Source: CAVQBJ01 sp963724405 | GTDB lineage: Bacteria > Actinomycetota > Thermoleophilia > Solirubrobacterales > Solirubrobacteraceae | DNA: 64,000 nt | Reading direction: 5' to 3' | NCBI GenBank assembly: GCA_963724405.1 | Contig: CAVRUQ010000003.1 | Span: 1,488,001-1,552,000, forward strand | Shown here: in pieces, positions 6,460-15,524 of the stretch | How the letters are laid out: every line of letters begins with the position of its first letter | How positions within the stretch are numbered: position 1 is the stretch's first letter | Translations under genes and position numbers: made by a program | Notes under the pieces: generated by a model | Seen by the model: only the letters and a program-made list of their open reading frames with translations | What the model was told of the DNA's origin: nothing | The model's database searches: none

Positions 6460-9299
6460 CCCAAGCCAACGGCATCGATCCAGCCCGCGCGCATCGCGCC
6501 CGCCGTCGCGCGCGAGCCGATGCGGAGCGGATGCTCGAGGGCCGGACCGAAGGCATGCTCGAGGCGACCGGCCACCCGCTGTGGCTCGAGGTCGCCGACG
6601 ATCCGGGCGTGCGCGCGCGCGTCACCCACGTCGGGCCGTTCGCAGTGCGCGCCGTCGTGACCGCGCTGGCGAGATGGCGTCCGCGGGCCGGCGAGGACCT
6701 CCGCCGCGTACGGATCGCCGGACACGGGTTCGATCGTACGTTCGCTCGCGCCCGGGTGAGCCACGCCGGGAACCATCCCGATGCGGTGGCGGTCGAGGTG
6801 CTGATCGAGCCCGAAGCCGCGACCGGCGCCTTGTGGATCCTCTACGACCGGCTGCGGTCGAGCACCGATGGGTCGTCCACCCGCCCACCAGCGGGCTGGC
6901 GCCCGCCGAAGATCCCGGCCCGCGGCCATTACACCGAGGAGGCGCGCCTGGAGCGCCTGGCCTGGATCACCCTCCAGACCGGGGCGAACACATCGGCGAT
7001 CCGCGAGACGACGCTGGACGCGTCGAGCCTGGCCGGCAACGTCGAGAACCTCCTCTCCGGGGTGGAGGTCCCGGTAGGGCTCGCCGGTCCGCTCTGGTTT
7101 GACGGCGAGGAAGTGACGGGACTGGTCAGCGCCCCGTTCGCGACCACCGAGGGATCGCTGGTGGCGTCGGCCACGCGCGGCGCCACCGCGATCACGCGCG
7201 CCGGCGGCGTGACGACCCGGGTCGTGCACCAGCGTATGACCCGCGCGCCGGTGTTCATCTTCGGCGACGTCGGCTCCGCCTCGCAGTTCGCGCGGTGGGT
7301 GACGGACCACGTCGAGGGCATCCGCCGCGAAGTGCGGACGGTCTCAGACTGGACGCGGCTGGTCGAGCTCGATCCGATCCAGATCGGCAACCAGCTGCAC
7401 TTGCGCTTCGTGTACGAGACCGGCGATGCCGCGGGCCAGAACATGACCACGGCGTGCACGTGGCAAGCCTGCCGGTGGATCACCGCGCGGCTGCGGGCCA
7501 TCGGGCTCCCGTTCAATCGCTTCTACGTCGAGGGCCAGCTCTCGGGCGACAAGAAAACCAACTACCTGAGCTTCATCGCCGGGCGGGGCAGCCGGGTCGT
7601 TGCCGAGTGCCTCATCGACGGGCCGACCCTGCTCGACGTGCTCAAGGTGACGCCAGAGGATTTGGAGCTCTGCACCCACGCCGCGGCCGCCGGCGCGCTG
7701 CAAACCGGCGCCCAGGGATACAACATCAACGTAGCCAACACGCTGGCGGCGATCTTCACCGCCACCGGGCAAGACATCGCCTGCGTTCACGAGTCGAGCC
7801 TGGCCATCCTCGCCGTGCGCCCGCAAGACGACGGCATCTATGCGTCGATGACCCTTTCCAACCTCGTGGTGGGAACGGTTGGAGGCGGCACCGGGCTCTC
7901 GCGGCAGCGCACGTATCTCGACCTGCTCGGGTGCGCCGGCTCGGGCAAGCGCAAGCGCTTCGCCGAGATCATCGCCGGCTACGCCCTTGCCCTCGATCTC
8001 TCGACCCTCGCCGCAGTGGCAAGTGGACAGTTCGCCGATTCGCACGAGCGGCTCGGGCGCAACCGGCCCGTGGAGTGGTTCACACGCCAGGACCTCACGC
8101 CAGCGCTGCTGCAGCCGATGCTGGCACGCATGTTTCGCGACGACGACCTCGAGGTCACCGGCGTACACGACGATGCGACCCTGGATCTCGGCTCGTCGAT
8201 CATCACCGAGCTCACGACCCGCAAGGCGATGCGCAAGCTCGTCGGGTTCACGCCACTGCGGGTCGAGGTCGACCGCACCGTCGACGGTGCGCGCATGAGC
8301 GAAGACGTCGAGCTGGTGGTGAAGTCCAAGCCCCGCGGCGACGAGGTCGCCCTCGTGCTGAATCACCAGGCCTCGATGTGTGGCGGAGCCGTGGCGTTCG
8401 AGTACGCGCGCTGGCAGCAGAACCTGGGCTTCAACCAGACCCATCGAAAGGAGCTCCACCTCGCCACCGAGCCCGACCCACGGATCGCGCGCATCATGCC
8501 CCGCGTGCACGGCGTCCACCGCGATGACGCACGCGAGGCGTACCTGCTCGTCTCCGAGAAGCTCGACGGGACGGTTCTCCTCAAGGACACGGCCGACGAC
8601 GTCGCCGGATGGGAGCTCAACCATCTCGAGGCAGCCGTGCGCGGCATCTCCGGCGCCCACGCGGTGTGGCTCGACCGGGTCGACGAGCTGCGGTCCAACG
8701 ACTGGCTCGGTCCCGTGCCCAGCGCAGCGCTTGTCGCCGACATGATCCCGCTGTGGGAGGCCCTCGCAGACCACGCCCGGAACGAGTTCCCCGAGTGGTT
8801 CGACGACGACGACCTGCAAGCCCTCAGACGCTCGATCAGGGACATCCCGCGATGGTGGCGCGAGCTGGAGGCGATGCCGCGGACGCTCATCCACAACGAC
8901 TTCAACCCCCGCAACATCTGCCTGCGCGTCGGCCCGGATGGCGCGGGCGACCTGCGGCTGGTGGCCTACGACTGGGAGCTGGCCACGATCCACGTGCCGC
9001 AGCGAGATCTCGCCGAGCTGCTCGCCTTCGCGTTGACGTCCCCCACCGACCCGGCGACGGTCGATCACCTCGTTGAGCTCCACCGCACGACGCTGGAGTC
9101 CGAGTCGGGCCGACCGCTCGATCCGATCGAGTGGCGGCGCGGCTTTGCCCTGTCCCTGCGTGACTTCATGGTCCAGCGCCTGACGCTCTACCTGATGGGT
9201 CACACGTTCCGTGACTACCGCTTCCTCGGCCGCGTGCTCGAGACGACGAGAGCGCTGCTGGCGATCGAGGACGGCGACGACGGTGGGGCGTCCTGGTGA
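6456..9299 (+). CDS. HMG-CoA reductase domain fused to APH-like kinase
   Basis: 947 residues from ATG 6456 (ATGA overlap). Residues 1-160 are unrecognised. Residues about 165-545 are a class-I-like HMG-CoA reductase fold with the catalytic set present: Glu197 (VENLLSG, before VPVGLAGPL), Asp324 (GDAAGQNM), Lys366 (GDKKTNY) and His530 (DSHERLGRN), plus PFATTEGSLVAS and VGTVGGGTGLS. Residues about 600-940 are a phosphotransferase of the aminoglycoside/choline kinase type: a possible ATP Lys in VVKSKP, the catalytic loop LIHNDFNPRN (His813, Asp815) and the metal Asp839 in AYDWELA. The first domain would reduce a CoA thioester to a primary alcohol with NAD(P)H; the second could phosphorylate that alcohol. 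I know no characterised enzyme with this layout. The natural substrate need not be HMG-CoA. Confidence 0.88.
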   Translation: MTQANGIDPARAHRARRRARADAERMLEGRTEGMLEATGHPLWLEVADDPGVRARVTHVGPFAVRAVVTALARWRPRAGEDLRRVRIAGHGFDRTFARARVSHAGNHPDAVAVEVLIEPEAATGALWILYDRLRSSTDGSSTRPPAGWRPPKIPARGHYTEEARLERLAWITLQTGANTSAIRETTLDASSLAGNVENLLSGVEVPVGLAGPLWFDGEEVTGLVSAPFATTEGSLVASATRGATAITRAGGVTTRVVHQRMTRAPVFIFGDVGSASQFARWVTDHVEGIRREVRTVSDWTRLVELDPIQIGNQLHLRFVYETGDAAGQNMTTACTWQACRWITARLRAIGLPFNRFYVEGQLSGDKKTNYLSFIAGRGSRVVAECLIDGPTLLDVLKVTPEDLELCTHAAAAGALQTGAQGYNINVANTLAAIFTATGQDIACVHESSLAILAVRPQDDGIYASMTLSNLVVGTVGGGTGLSRQRTYLDLLGCAGSGKRKRFAEIIAGYALALDLSTLAAVASGQFADSHERLGRNRPVEWFTRQDLTPALLQPMLARMFRDDDLEVTGVHDDATLDLGSSIITELTTRKAMRKLVGFTPLRVEVDRTVDGARMSEDVELVVKSKPRGDEVALVLNHQASMCGGAVAFEYARWQQNLGFNQTHRKELHLATEPDPRIARIMPRVHGVHRDDAREAYLLVSEKLDGTVLLKDTADDVAGWELNHLEAAVRGISGAHAVWLDRVDELRSNDWLGPVPSAALVADMIPLWEALADHARNEFPEWFDDDDLQALRRSIRDIPRWWRELEAMPRTLIHNDFNPRNICLRVGPDGAGDLRLVAYDWELATIHVPQRDLAELLAFALTSPTDPATVDHLVELHRTTLESESGRPLDPIEWRRGFALSLRDFMVQRLTLYLMGHTFRDYRFLGRVLETTRALLAIEDGDDGGASW

Positions 9300-10282
9300 G
9301 CACGACGCCGATCGAGCAGCAGGCGTCCACGTCGCGTCTGACGCTCACCCGCGACGCGCCGCTGCACCGCCGCTTCGCCGCCTGGGCAGCGACGCGCTTC
9401 CCGCCCGCGCTCGTGTTCGTGCTGTCCCTGATGTATCTCGACGCCGTGCTGGTCGGGTCGCTGGCCGCCCGTCCCGGGCCGCCTCAGCTCGCGCCGGAGG
9501 ACGTACTCGGGTTCCTGGCGTTCGTCGCCTTCTTCCTCGGGCTGCGGATCTACGACGAGCTCAAGGACAACGAGACCGACCGGAGGCTGCACGCCGACCG
9601 GCTGACCGTCACCGGCGTGATGCCCCTCAGCGATCTCAGGCGGATCAACGCGATCGGGCTCGTCCTGCAGGCGGCCGCCTGCCTGTGGTTCGACCGAGGT
9701 ATCGGCGCGGTCACCATCACCTGGGCGGCCGCGGTGCTGTTCTCCCTCCTGATGTTGAAGGAGTTCTTCGTCCCCACGTGGCTGAGCGCACGTCCGGTGC
9801 TGTACTCGGTGTCGCACTCACTGGTGATGCCGTTGGCGTTCCTGTGGGCGGCGACGATGGGCGCCCGGGGCTTCGCCTCGTCGCCCGCCGTCTGGTGGCT
9901 GTGCGCCCTGGCCACGGCGGCGGCCTTCCAGCTGGAGCTGTCGCGAAAGGTGCGGGCACCGTCGGACGAGCGGCCCGGCGTTGACAGCTACACCAGGATC
10001 TTCGGTATCAAAGGAGCCTCGCTGGTCGGATGCGTGCTGTTGCTGGCGACCGTCGTGACGCTCGGCGAGACGATATCGGCGGTCTCGGGAGCGAGCACCG
10101 TCGCGTGGGTGGGTGCGACCACCCTGCTCGTCGCGGGCGGCGCTCCCTATGCGCTCTTCGCGCGGCGACCCTCAGCGGGGCGGGCAAAGGCGATCGAGGC
10201 GATCACCGGGTTGCAGGTGCTCGCCGGCTTCGCGGTCCTGCTGGTCGTGCTGATCGCCGACCGAGGGCTGACATGGCAGTGA
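9296..10282 (+). CDS. UbiA-family prenyltransferase-like membrane protein
   Basis: 328 residues from GTG 9296 (GTGA overlap), with about eight hydrophobic segments. The first Asp-rich motif is in LRIYDELKDNETD, in the loop after helix 2, and the second acidic motif is in RAPSDERPGVDSY. Both are expected to bind Mg-diphosphate in UbiA enzymes. The family joins a hydrophobic chain carried as diphosphate to an acceptor in the membrane. Here it sits between the reductase-kinase fusion and a dikinase-like gene, so its donor could be an alcohol that those genes reduce and phosphorylate; this is inference. Fold is sure, substrates unknown. Confidence 0.87.
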   Translation: MSTTPIEQQASTSRLTLTRDAPLHRRFAAWAATRFPPALVFVLSLMYLDAVLVGSLAARPGPPQLAPEDVLGFLAFVAFFLGLRIYDELKDNETDRRLHADRLTVTGVMPLSDLRRINAIGLVLQAAACLWFDRGIGAVTITWAAAVLFSLLMLKEFFVPTWLSARPVLYSVSHSLVMPLAFLWAATMGARGFASSPAVWWLCALATAAAFQLELSRKVRAPSDERPGVDSYTRIFGIKGASLVGCVLLLATVVTLGETISAVSGASTVAWVGATTLLVAGGAPYALFARRPSAGRAKAIEAITGLQVLAGFAVLLVVLIADRGLTWQ

Positions 10283-13029
10283 CGAGCACGCACCTGCGGC
10301 CGCTCGACGAGCCCATCACCCTCCTCGCCGACGAGCGTGAGATCGGGGGCAAGGCGCGCGGGCTCGCCCGCCTCGCCGATCTGCTCGGCCGGGCCGGCGA
10401 GGACGTCGTGGTGCCGGCGTTCCGGGTCCTGCCTGCGTCGGCCTTCCGGGCACACCTCGAGCACCCGGACGTGAGGGTCCACATCGGCCGGGCTCTGCTC
10501 GAGCTGGCCGAAGTCGAGCCGGACTCCCCGGCCGCGGCGGCGCGCGCCGAGATCTGCTCGCAGGAGCTTGTGCAGGCGGTGACGTCGGTCGAGCTCTCTC
10601 CCGAGGTGGTCGCGGCGCTCGGCCAGGCGCTCGAGGAGCTCGCCCCCGGGCCGTGGTCCGTGCGCTCCTCGATGGTCGGGGAGGACTCGGCCGCGCACAG
10701 CTTCGCGGGTCAGCTCGACACGTTCCTGTTCCTGCCCGACGCGGATGCCGTGATCGACGCGACCCGCCGCGCCTGGGCCTCCGCTTTCTCGCAGCGGGCC
10801 CTGGTCTACGGGCTGCGCGCCGGCCTGTCGCCGGCCGCCACCCGGATGGCCGTAGTCGTGCAGCGCATGGTCGCCGCCGACGCCTCGGGGGTGCTGTTCA
10901 GCGCAAATCCGCTCAACGGCGAGCGTGACGAGGTGCTGATCACGGCCGCCTGGGGTCAGGGTGAGGGCGTCGTCTCGGGGCTGTGCGACACCGACGAGTA
11001 CGTCTACCTGCGTGGGGCGGGTGAGCGGCGCGCCACGATCGCCGACAAGGACGTGCAGGTCCTGGCCGACCCGGGCGGCCTCGGGACTGCCCGCTGTCCG
11101 GTCCCGGCGTCCGCGAGAGGCACGCGCGTGCTGTCAGCGGAGCAGGTGGACCAGCTCGGCCGGCTGGCGACGAAGGTGGCCTCGGCACTTGGCGCGCCGC
11201 AGGACATCGAGTTCTGTTACGAGCGGGGCGCCGCGTACGCGCTGCAGACGCGGCCCATCACCGCGCTGCCGGCACCGCCGAACGTCGATGGCGCGACGGT
11301 CGTCTGGGACAACAGCAACATCCAGGAGAGCTACTGCGGGGTCACCACTCCGCTGACGTTCTCGTTCGCCACTCGGGCGTACTCCACCGTGTACCAGACC
11401 TTCTTTGCCGTGGTCGGCACCCCCGATCGCGTGCTGCGAGCCAACCGTGACCTGTTCCCCAACCTGCTGGGGCTGCTCGAGGGCCGTGTCTACTACAACC
11501 TGAACAGCTGGTACGACGGCTGCCTGCTGTTCCCGTCATCGCAGCACACGAAGGACGACATGGAGAACATGATGGGCGTGGAGGAGCCGGTCGACTTCGT
11601 GGTCGACGAGCAGCCCTCGGCGCGTACACGGCTGCTGCGACAGGCGGCCCTGGCCCCCGTCGTGGCGCGTCTCATCCCGCAGCTGCTCACAATCGACAAG
11701 CGCATCGCGGACTTCGAGCGTCACTTCCGCACGGTCGTCGACTCGATCGACCGGGCGGCGTTGACGACGCAGTCGTTTCCCGAGCTGATGGAGGTGATCC
11801 GCCGGCTCGACCGCGAGCTGATGGAGCGATGGGACGTGCCGATCCTCAACGACCTGCGCGTCCTGCGCTGCAGCGGCGGCCTGCGACGGTTCGTCGCCGC
11901 TGCGCTCGGCCCAGACGCCGGCGAGGAGAGCGTCGTCCGCACCTGCAGCGACCTCCTGTGTGGCATCGACGGCATCGAGTCGATCGAGCCGACGCGGATG
12001 CTGCTGCGGATGGCATCCGTCGCCCGCGCCACCCCTGGGGTGGCCGATCTCCTGCGAGCGGGTAGCCCCGCCGACGCCCTGGCCGCGATCCACGATCGGG
12101 AGCCGACGTTCTCGGCGCGCATCGACGAGTACATCAACCACTACGGGGATCGCGTGATCGGTGAGCTGAAGCTGGAGACCGTGTCGCTCCGGCAGGACCC
12201 GGCCTTCGTGATCGCGGTGCTGCGCAACTACCTCGAGCGGCCCGACCTCGACGCGGAGTCGCTGACGCGGCGCGAGACAGCCCACTACCAAGCCGCCTTC
12301 GATACCGTCGCCGCCACCCTGAGCCGCCGGCGGCGGCGTTCGTTCGCCGGCGCGGTGACCGCCTGTCGCGAGGCGGTGAAGGCCCGCGAGGCCCTGCGCC
12401 TCGACCGCACGCGTCTGTTCGGCCTGTATCGCGACGTCTACCTCGCGATCGGGGCCAGGCTCCACGACGCGGGGCGACTGGACGCGCCCCGCGACGTGTT
12501 CTGGCTGACCACCGACGAGATCGCGGCCTACGACGCCGGTCGTTCGGTAACCAAGGACCTCGCCGCGCTCGCCCGCCTGCGCGCCTCGGAGTTCGAGCGC
12601 TTCCGTCGAGCCGAGCTGCCGCATCGGATCAAGACCGTCGGTCCCGTCTATCACGGCAACTCGCTCACACGCTCGGAGCCGGCGCCTGAGGCCCTCGTTG
12701 CCGAGGTCCTGACGGGCACGGGCTGCTACCCCGGCGTCGTCGAGTCGGCGGTCGCCGTGGTGAACTCACCGGACGACGACCTGTCGGTGAATGGCCGGAT
12801 TCTCGTCACGGTGCGCACCGATCCGGGGTGGGCGCCGCTGTTCCCCACCTGCACGGGCCTGCTCGTCGAGCGTGGCTCCACCTTGTCGCACTCCGCCGTG
12901 GTCGCGCGCGAACTGGGAATCCCGGCGATCATCGGGATCCGCGAGCTCACCCGGGTGTTGCGCGACGGTGAGCTCGTCCGGATGGACGGCGCTGAGGGCA
13001 CCGTCCATCGGCTCGCGGGTGCAACATGA
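10273..13029 (+). CDS. PEP synthase/rifampin-phosphotransferase-like dikinase
   Basis: 918 residues from ATG 10273, overlapping the UbiA stop by ten bases. The N-terminal third is a pyruvate-phosphate-dikinase ATP-grasp domain (GGKARGLARL, SVRSSMVGEDSAAHSFAGQ near residue 129, ending YALQTRPIT). The middle is a large unassigned domain. The C-terminus is the swivelling phosphohistidine domain with GSTLSHSAVVARELGIPA (His873). The PEP/pyruvate-binding TIM barrel is missing, as in rifampin phosphotransferase, so it probably passes a phosphate from ATP through His873 to an operon-specific hydroxyl or phosphate. Self-resistance by inactivating the product is an alternative role. Confidence 0.85.
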   Translation: MAVTSTHLRPLDEPITLLADEREIGGKARGLARLADLLGRAGEDVVVPAFRVLPASAFRAHLEHPDVRVHIGRALLELAEVEPDSPAAAARAEICSQELVQAVTSVELSPEVVAALGQALEELAPGPWSVRSSMVGEDSAAHSFAGQLDTFLFLPDADAVIDATRRAWASAFSQRALVYGLRAGLSPAATRMAVVVQRMVAADASGVLFSANPLNGERDEVLITAAWGQGEGVVSGLCDTDEYVYLRGAGERRATIADKDVQVLADPGGLGTARCPVPASARGTRVLSAEQVDQLGRLATKVASALGAPQDIEFCYERGAAYALQTRPITALPAPPNVDGATVVWDNSNIQESYCGVTTPLTFSFATRAYSTVYQTFFAVVGTPDRVLRANRDLFPNLLGLLEGRVYYNLNSWYDGCLLFPSSQHTKDDMENMMGVEEPVDFVVDEQPSARTRLLRQAALAPVVARLIPQLLTIDKRIADFERHFRTVVDSIDRAALTTQSFPELMEVIRRLDRELMERWDVPILNDLRVLRCSGGLRRFVAAALGPDAGEESVVRTCSDLLCGIDGIESIEPTRMLLRMASVARATPGVADLLRAGSPADALAAIHDREPTFSARIDEYINHYGDRVIGELKLETVSLRQDPAFVIAVLRNYLERPDLDAESLTRRETAHYQAAFDTVAATLSRRRRRSFAGAVTACREAVKAREALRLDRTRLFGLYRDVYLAIGARLHDAGRLDAPRDVFWLTTDEIAAYDAGRSVTKDLAALARLRASEFERFRRAELPHRIKTVGPVYHGNSLTRSEPAPEALVAEVLTGTGCYPGVVESAVAVVNSPDDDLSVNGRILVTVRTDPGWAPLFPTCTGLLVERGSTLSHSAVVARELGIPAIIGIRELTRVLRDGELVRMDGAEGTVHRLAGAT

Positions 13030-15524
13030 CCGTCCTCTGGCGGCTGCACCTGCGCGCCGCGCTGACCGACTGGCGCACGATCCTGGCAGTGGTGGGCATC
13101 GCGCTCGGGACGACGCTCGTCGTCGCGGTGAGCGTGCTGCAGACCGAGACGGGCCGCCCCTTCGACACGGGTGCGACCCTGCTGCGCTCACCGGCGAACG
13201 GCACCCTGATCCAGGTTGCACCCGACATACAGGCCCGGCTGCCCGAGGGCGTGACCACTCGGCTCGCCCGCATCAACGGGGTCTCGCTCGCGGTCCCGGT
13301 GATCGCCGAGCTCACGCCCCTGCTGTCCGAGAGGCGGCAGGCCGGCGCGCTCCTGTTCGCCGCGGGCAACTGTGACGTCGCCCGGATCACGCGCGTGAAC
13401 GCGTGCGCCGTCTCGGCCGCGTCCGGCGGTTCCGCCGGACCCGGGGTGGCGCTGTCGATCTCACGCCGGCTCGCCGGCGCGCTGGGCGTCAGGCCCGGCG
13501 ATCCTCTCGCCCTGCCCGGAGGGCGTCTCGGCGACGCCCATGTCGGCCGCATCTACGCGGCGACCGGCGCGGGCGACGACGTCGTCGTCGCCCCGAGCCT
13601 CTCGTCCGCGCAGGCCCTCCTTGGCCGGGTGGGCACCGTGACGACCGCGTACGTGGTCGCATCCGGGGCCGGCGCGGCGCGGCGGGTCCAGCGGGCCGTG
13701 GCCGGCGTGGCCACGACCGGCGCCCCGGGCCCGAGCGTCCCGACGGCGCTGGTGACGGTCCGCCAGACCCTCGGCTCGATGCGGGCGGTCGGGATCGCGG
13801 TCGGTGCCATGATCGCGATCGTCACGCTGCTGCTCACGTTCGACGCCCGGCGCAGCGCGATCGCCACCGCGATGCTGCTCGGGGCGTCCGCGCGCCGACT
13901 CGTGGCCGGCTTCGCCGTCGAAGGCGCGGTCATCGGCGCGGCGGGCGGGCTCCTCGGCCTGTTGCTGGGGCACCTCGCCGGCACGTTCCTCGTGCACCAG
14001 TTCGGCGACGCGCTCCTCCGGGGAACCGGAGCGCAGCTGCGCACGAGCTTCCAGTCGGGCGAGATCGCCATCGCCTTGGGCTCCGGCGTCGCCGCCGGCG
14101 CCGTGGCGGTGCTGCTGTCGTCGTGGGGATTGCTCCGCCAAGGTGTCCTGGCCAACCTCGAGGGCCGGGTCGGCGGGCTGGCGCGACGGGCGCAGGTGCC
14201 GCTGTGGCTCGTGCCGGCGGGGCTGCTGCTGGTCGTCCTGGCCGGGCTGATCCTGCGCACGTTCGGCCGAGGCGAGCTCCCGTTCCTGTTCGGGCAGAGC
14301 GGCATCTTCACGGGCGTCATCGCCGCCATCGCGATCACCCTGGCGCTCGCTCCGAGAGCCGCCCGCCGCCTCTCCGGCGCGATCGCCAGCCGGTCCGCCG
14401 TGGCGGGCCGCAGCGCCCGGGCCGAGGTCGACCGCCTGCCGCTGCGCACCGGGGGCACCGTCGTCACGCTCGCGGTCGGCCTGGCGATCGCGGTCGCGTT
14501 CTCGTCGATCGCCGGCCTCGGCGCCGCGACCACGACGGCGCGGTTCGCGTCGGTCGAGCCCCGCGGGTTCCTCGTCGCGGCTCAGCAGCCGTGGGATCAG
14601 CGCGAGGGTGCCCTCAGTGACGCCGTCGCGACGGCCGTGCGCACGACCCCCGCGGTCACCGGGGTGACCGAGCGCTGGCGGGCGATCCTCCCGAGCAGCA
14701 CCGAACCGCGTCTGATCCTCGGCTTCGACGGACCCGGGGCGAGTCGCATGATCCATCCGGTGGGCAGGTTCCGTGCGCCGATCGCCGGCGACTTCGTCGC
14801 CCTCTCGCGGGTGGCGTCGGGCCGGCTGCACGCCGGCGCCGGCGACCGGATCGAGCTGCCGACGCTCACTGGACCCGCCAGCTTCCAGGTCGTCGGCGTG
14901 TTCGACCCGGTCGCTACGGACGACAGCGCGGTCGGGGACTGGGTCCTCGCGTCGGCGGCGACCGCGCGGGGGCGTTTCGGTGCGGTGCGGTCGCAGATGG
15001 ATGTCGACGTTGCCCCCGCGGCCGCCGCCACCGTCGGAACTGCCCTGCGTCGCGCCGGGCTCGGAGTCGTGGTGCTCGACGCGACAGATTGGCGGCGCTT
15101 CAGCCAGGCCGCGTTCGCTCGCTGGTTCGGGCCGTTCACGATGACCGGCTACCTGATCGCGATCGCCGGCGGCTTCGCGGTCATGAACATGCTGCTGCTG
15201 AGCATCCTCCAGCGTCGCCGGACGCGGGCGGCGATGCGGGCGATCGGCCAGACCGCCGGCGGCGAGCGGGCAACGCTGGTCGTGCAGGCGGGTGTACTCG
15301 GCGTCTTCGCGATCGCGTTCGGCCTTCTGTGGTCCCAGATGTTCGTGTGGCTGCTCTCGCTGTCGAGTCCCGTCTACTACGGCTTCCAGCTCGACCGGGG
15401 CGTGGCGATCGGCGCTGTCGCGCTTGGAACCGGGGTCACCGTGGGTCTCGTGGCGTTGAGCACGCTCGCACCGATGCTGGCGGTCGCTCGCCTGGACCTG
15501 GCCGCGGCGCTGAGTGCGGAGTAG
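13026..15524 (+). CDS. FtsX/MacB-type ABC transporter permease
   Basis: 832 residues; ATG 13026 overlaps the previous stop (ATGA). An N-terminal membrane helix (ILAVVGIALGTTLVVAVSV) is followed by a large extracytoplasmic domain. Then comes a block of helices with FtsX character (residues about 255-330), further helices around 395-440 and 480-500, a second soluble domain, and a final three-helix FtsX block (residues about 700-825). This duplicated FtsX layout is typical of permeases that pair with MacB/LolD ATPases; the partner is most likely the ATPase at 4616-5308. It ends the co-oriented operon; the next gene is on the other strand. Confidence 0.88.
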   Translation: MTVLWRLHLRAALTDWRTILAVVGIALGTTLVVAVSVLQTETGRPFDTGATLLRSPANGTLIQVAPDIQARLPEGVTTRLARINGVSLAVPVIAELTPLLSERRQAGALLFAAGNCDVARITRVNACAVSAASGGSAGPGVALSISRRLAGALGVRPGDPLALPGGRLGDAHVGRIYAATGAGDDVVVAPSLSSAQALLGRVGTVTTAYVVASGAGAARRVQRAVAGVATTGAPGPSVPTALVTVRQTLGSMRAVGIAVGAMIAIVTLLLTFDARRSAIATAMLLGASARRLVAGFAVEGAVIGAAGGLLGLLLGHLAGTFLVHQFGDALLRGTGAQLRTSFQSGEIAIALGSGVAAGAVAVLLSSWGLLRQGVLANLEGRVGGLARRAQVPLWLVPAGLLLVVLAGLILRTFGRGELPFLFGQSGIFTGVIAAIAITLALAPRAARRLSGAIASRSAVAGRSARAEVDRLPLRTGGTVVTLAVGLAIAVAFSSIAGLGAATTTARFASVEPRGFLVAAQQPWDQREGALSDAVATAVRTTPAVTGVTERWRAILPSSTEPRLILGFDGPGASRMIHPVGRFRAPIAGDFVALSRVASGRLHAGAGDRIELPTLTGPASFQVVGVFDPVATDDSAVGDWVLASAATARGRFGAVRSQMDVDVAPAAAATVGTALRRAGLGVVVLDATDWRRFSQAAFARWFGPFTMTGYLIAIAGGFAVMNMLLLSILQRRRTRAAMRAIGQTAGGERATLVVQAGVLGVFAIAFGLLWSQMFVWLLSLSSPVYYGFQLDRGVAIGAVALGTGVTVGLVALSTLAPMLAVARLDLAAALSAE

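Noticed and set aside
6456..9299. Gene seven as part of a standard mevalonate pathway
   Set aside because: No HMG-CoA synthase, GHMP-type mevalonate kinase or diphosphomevalonate decarboxylase is nearby, and the attached kinase is of a different family.
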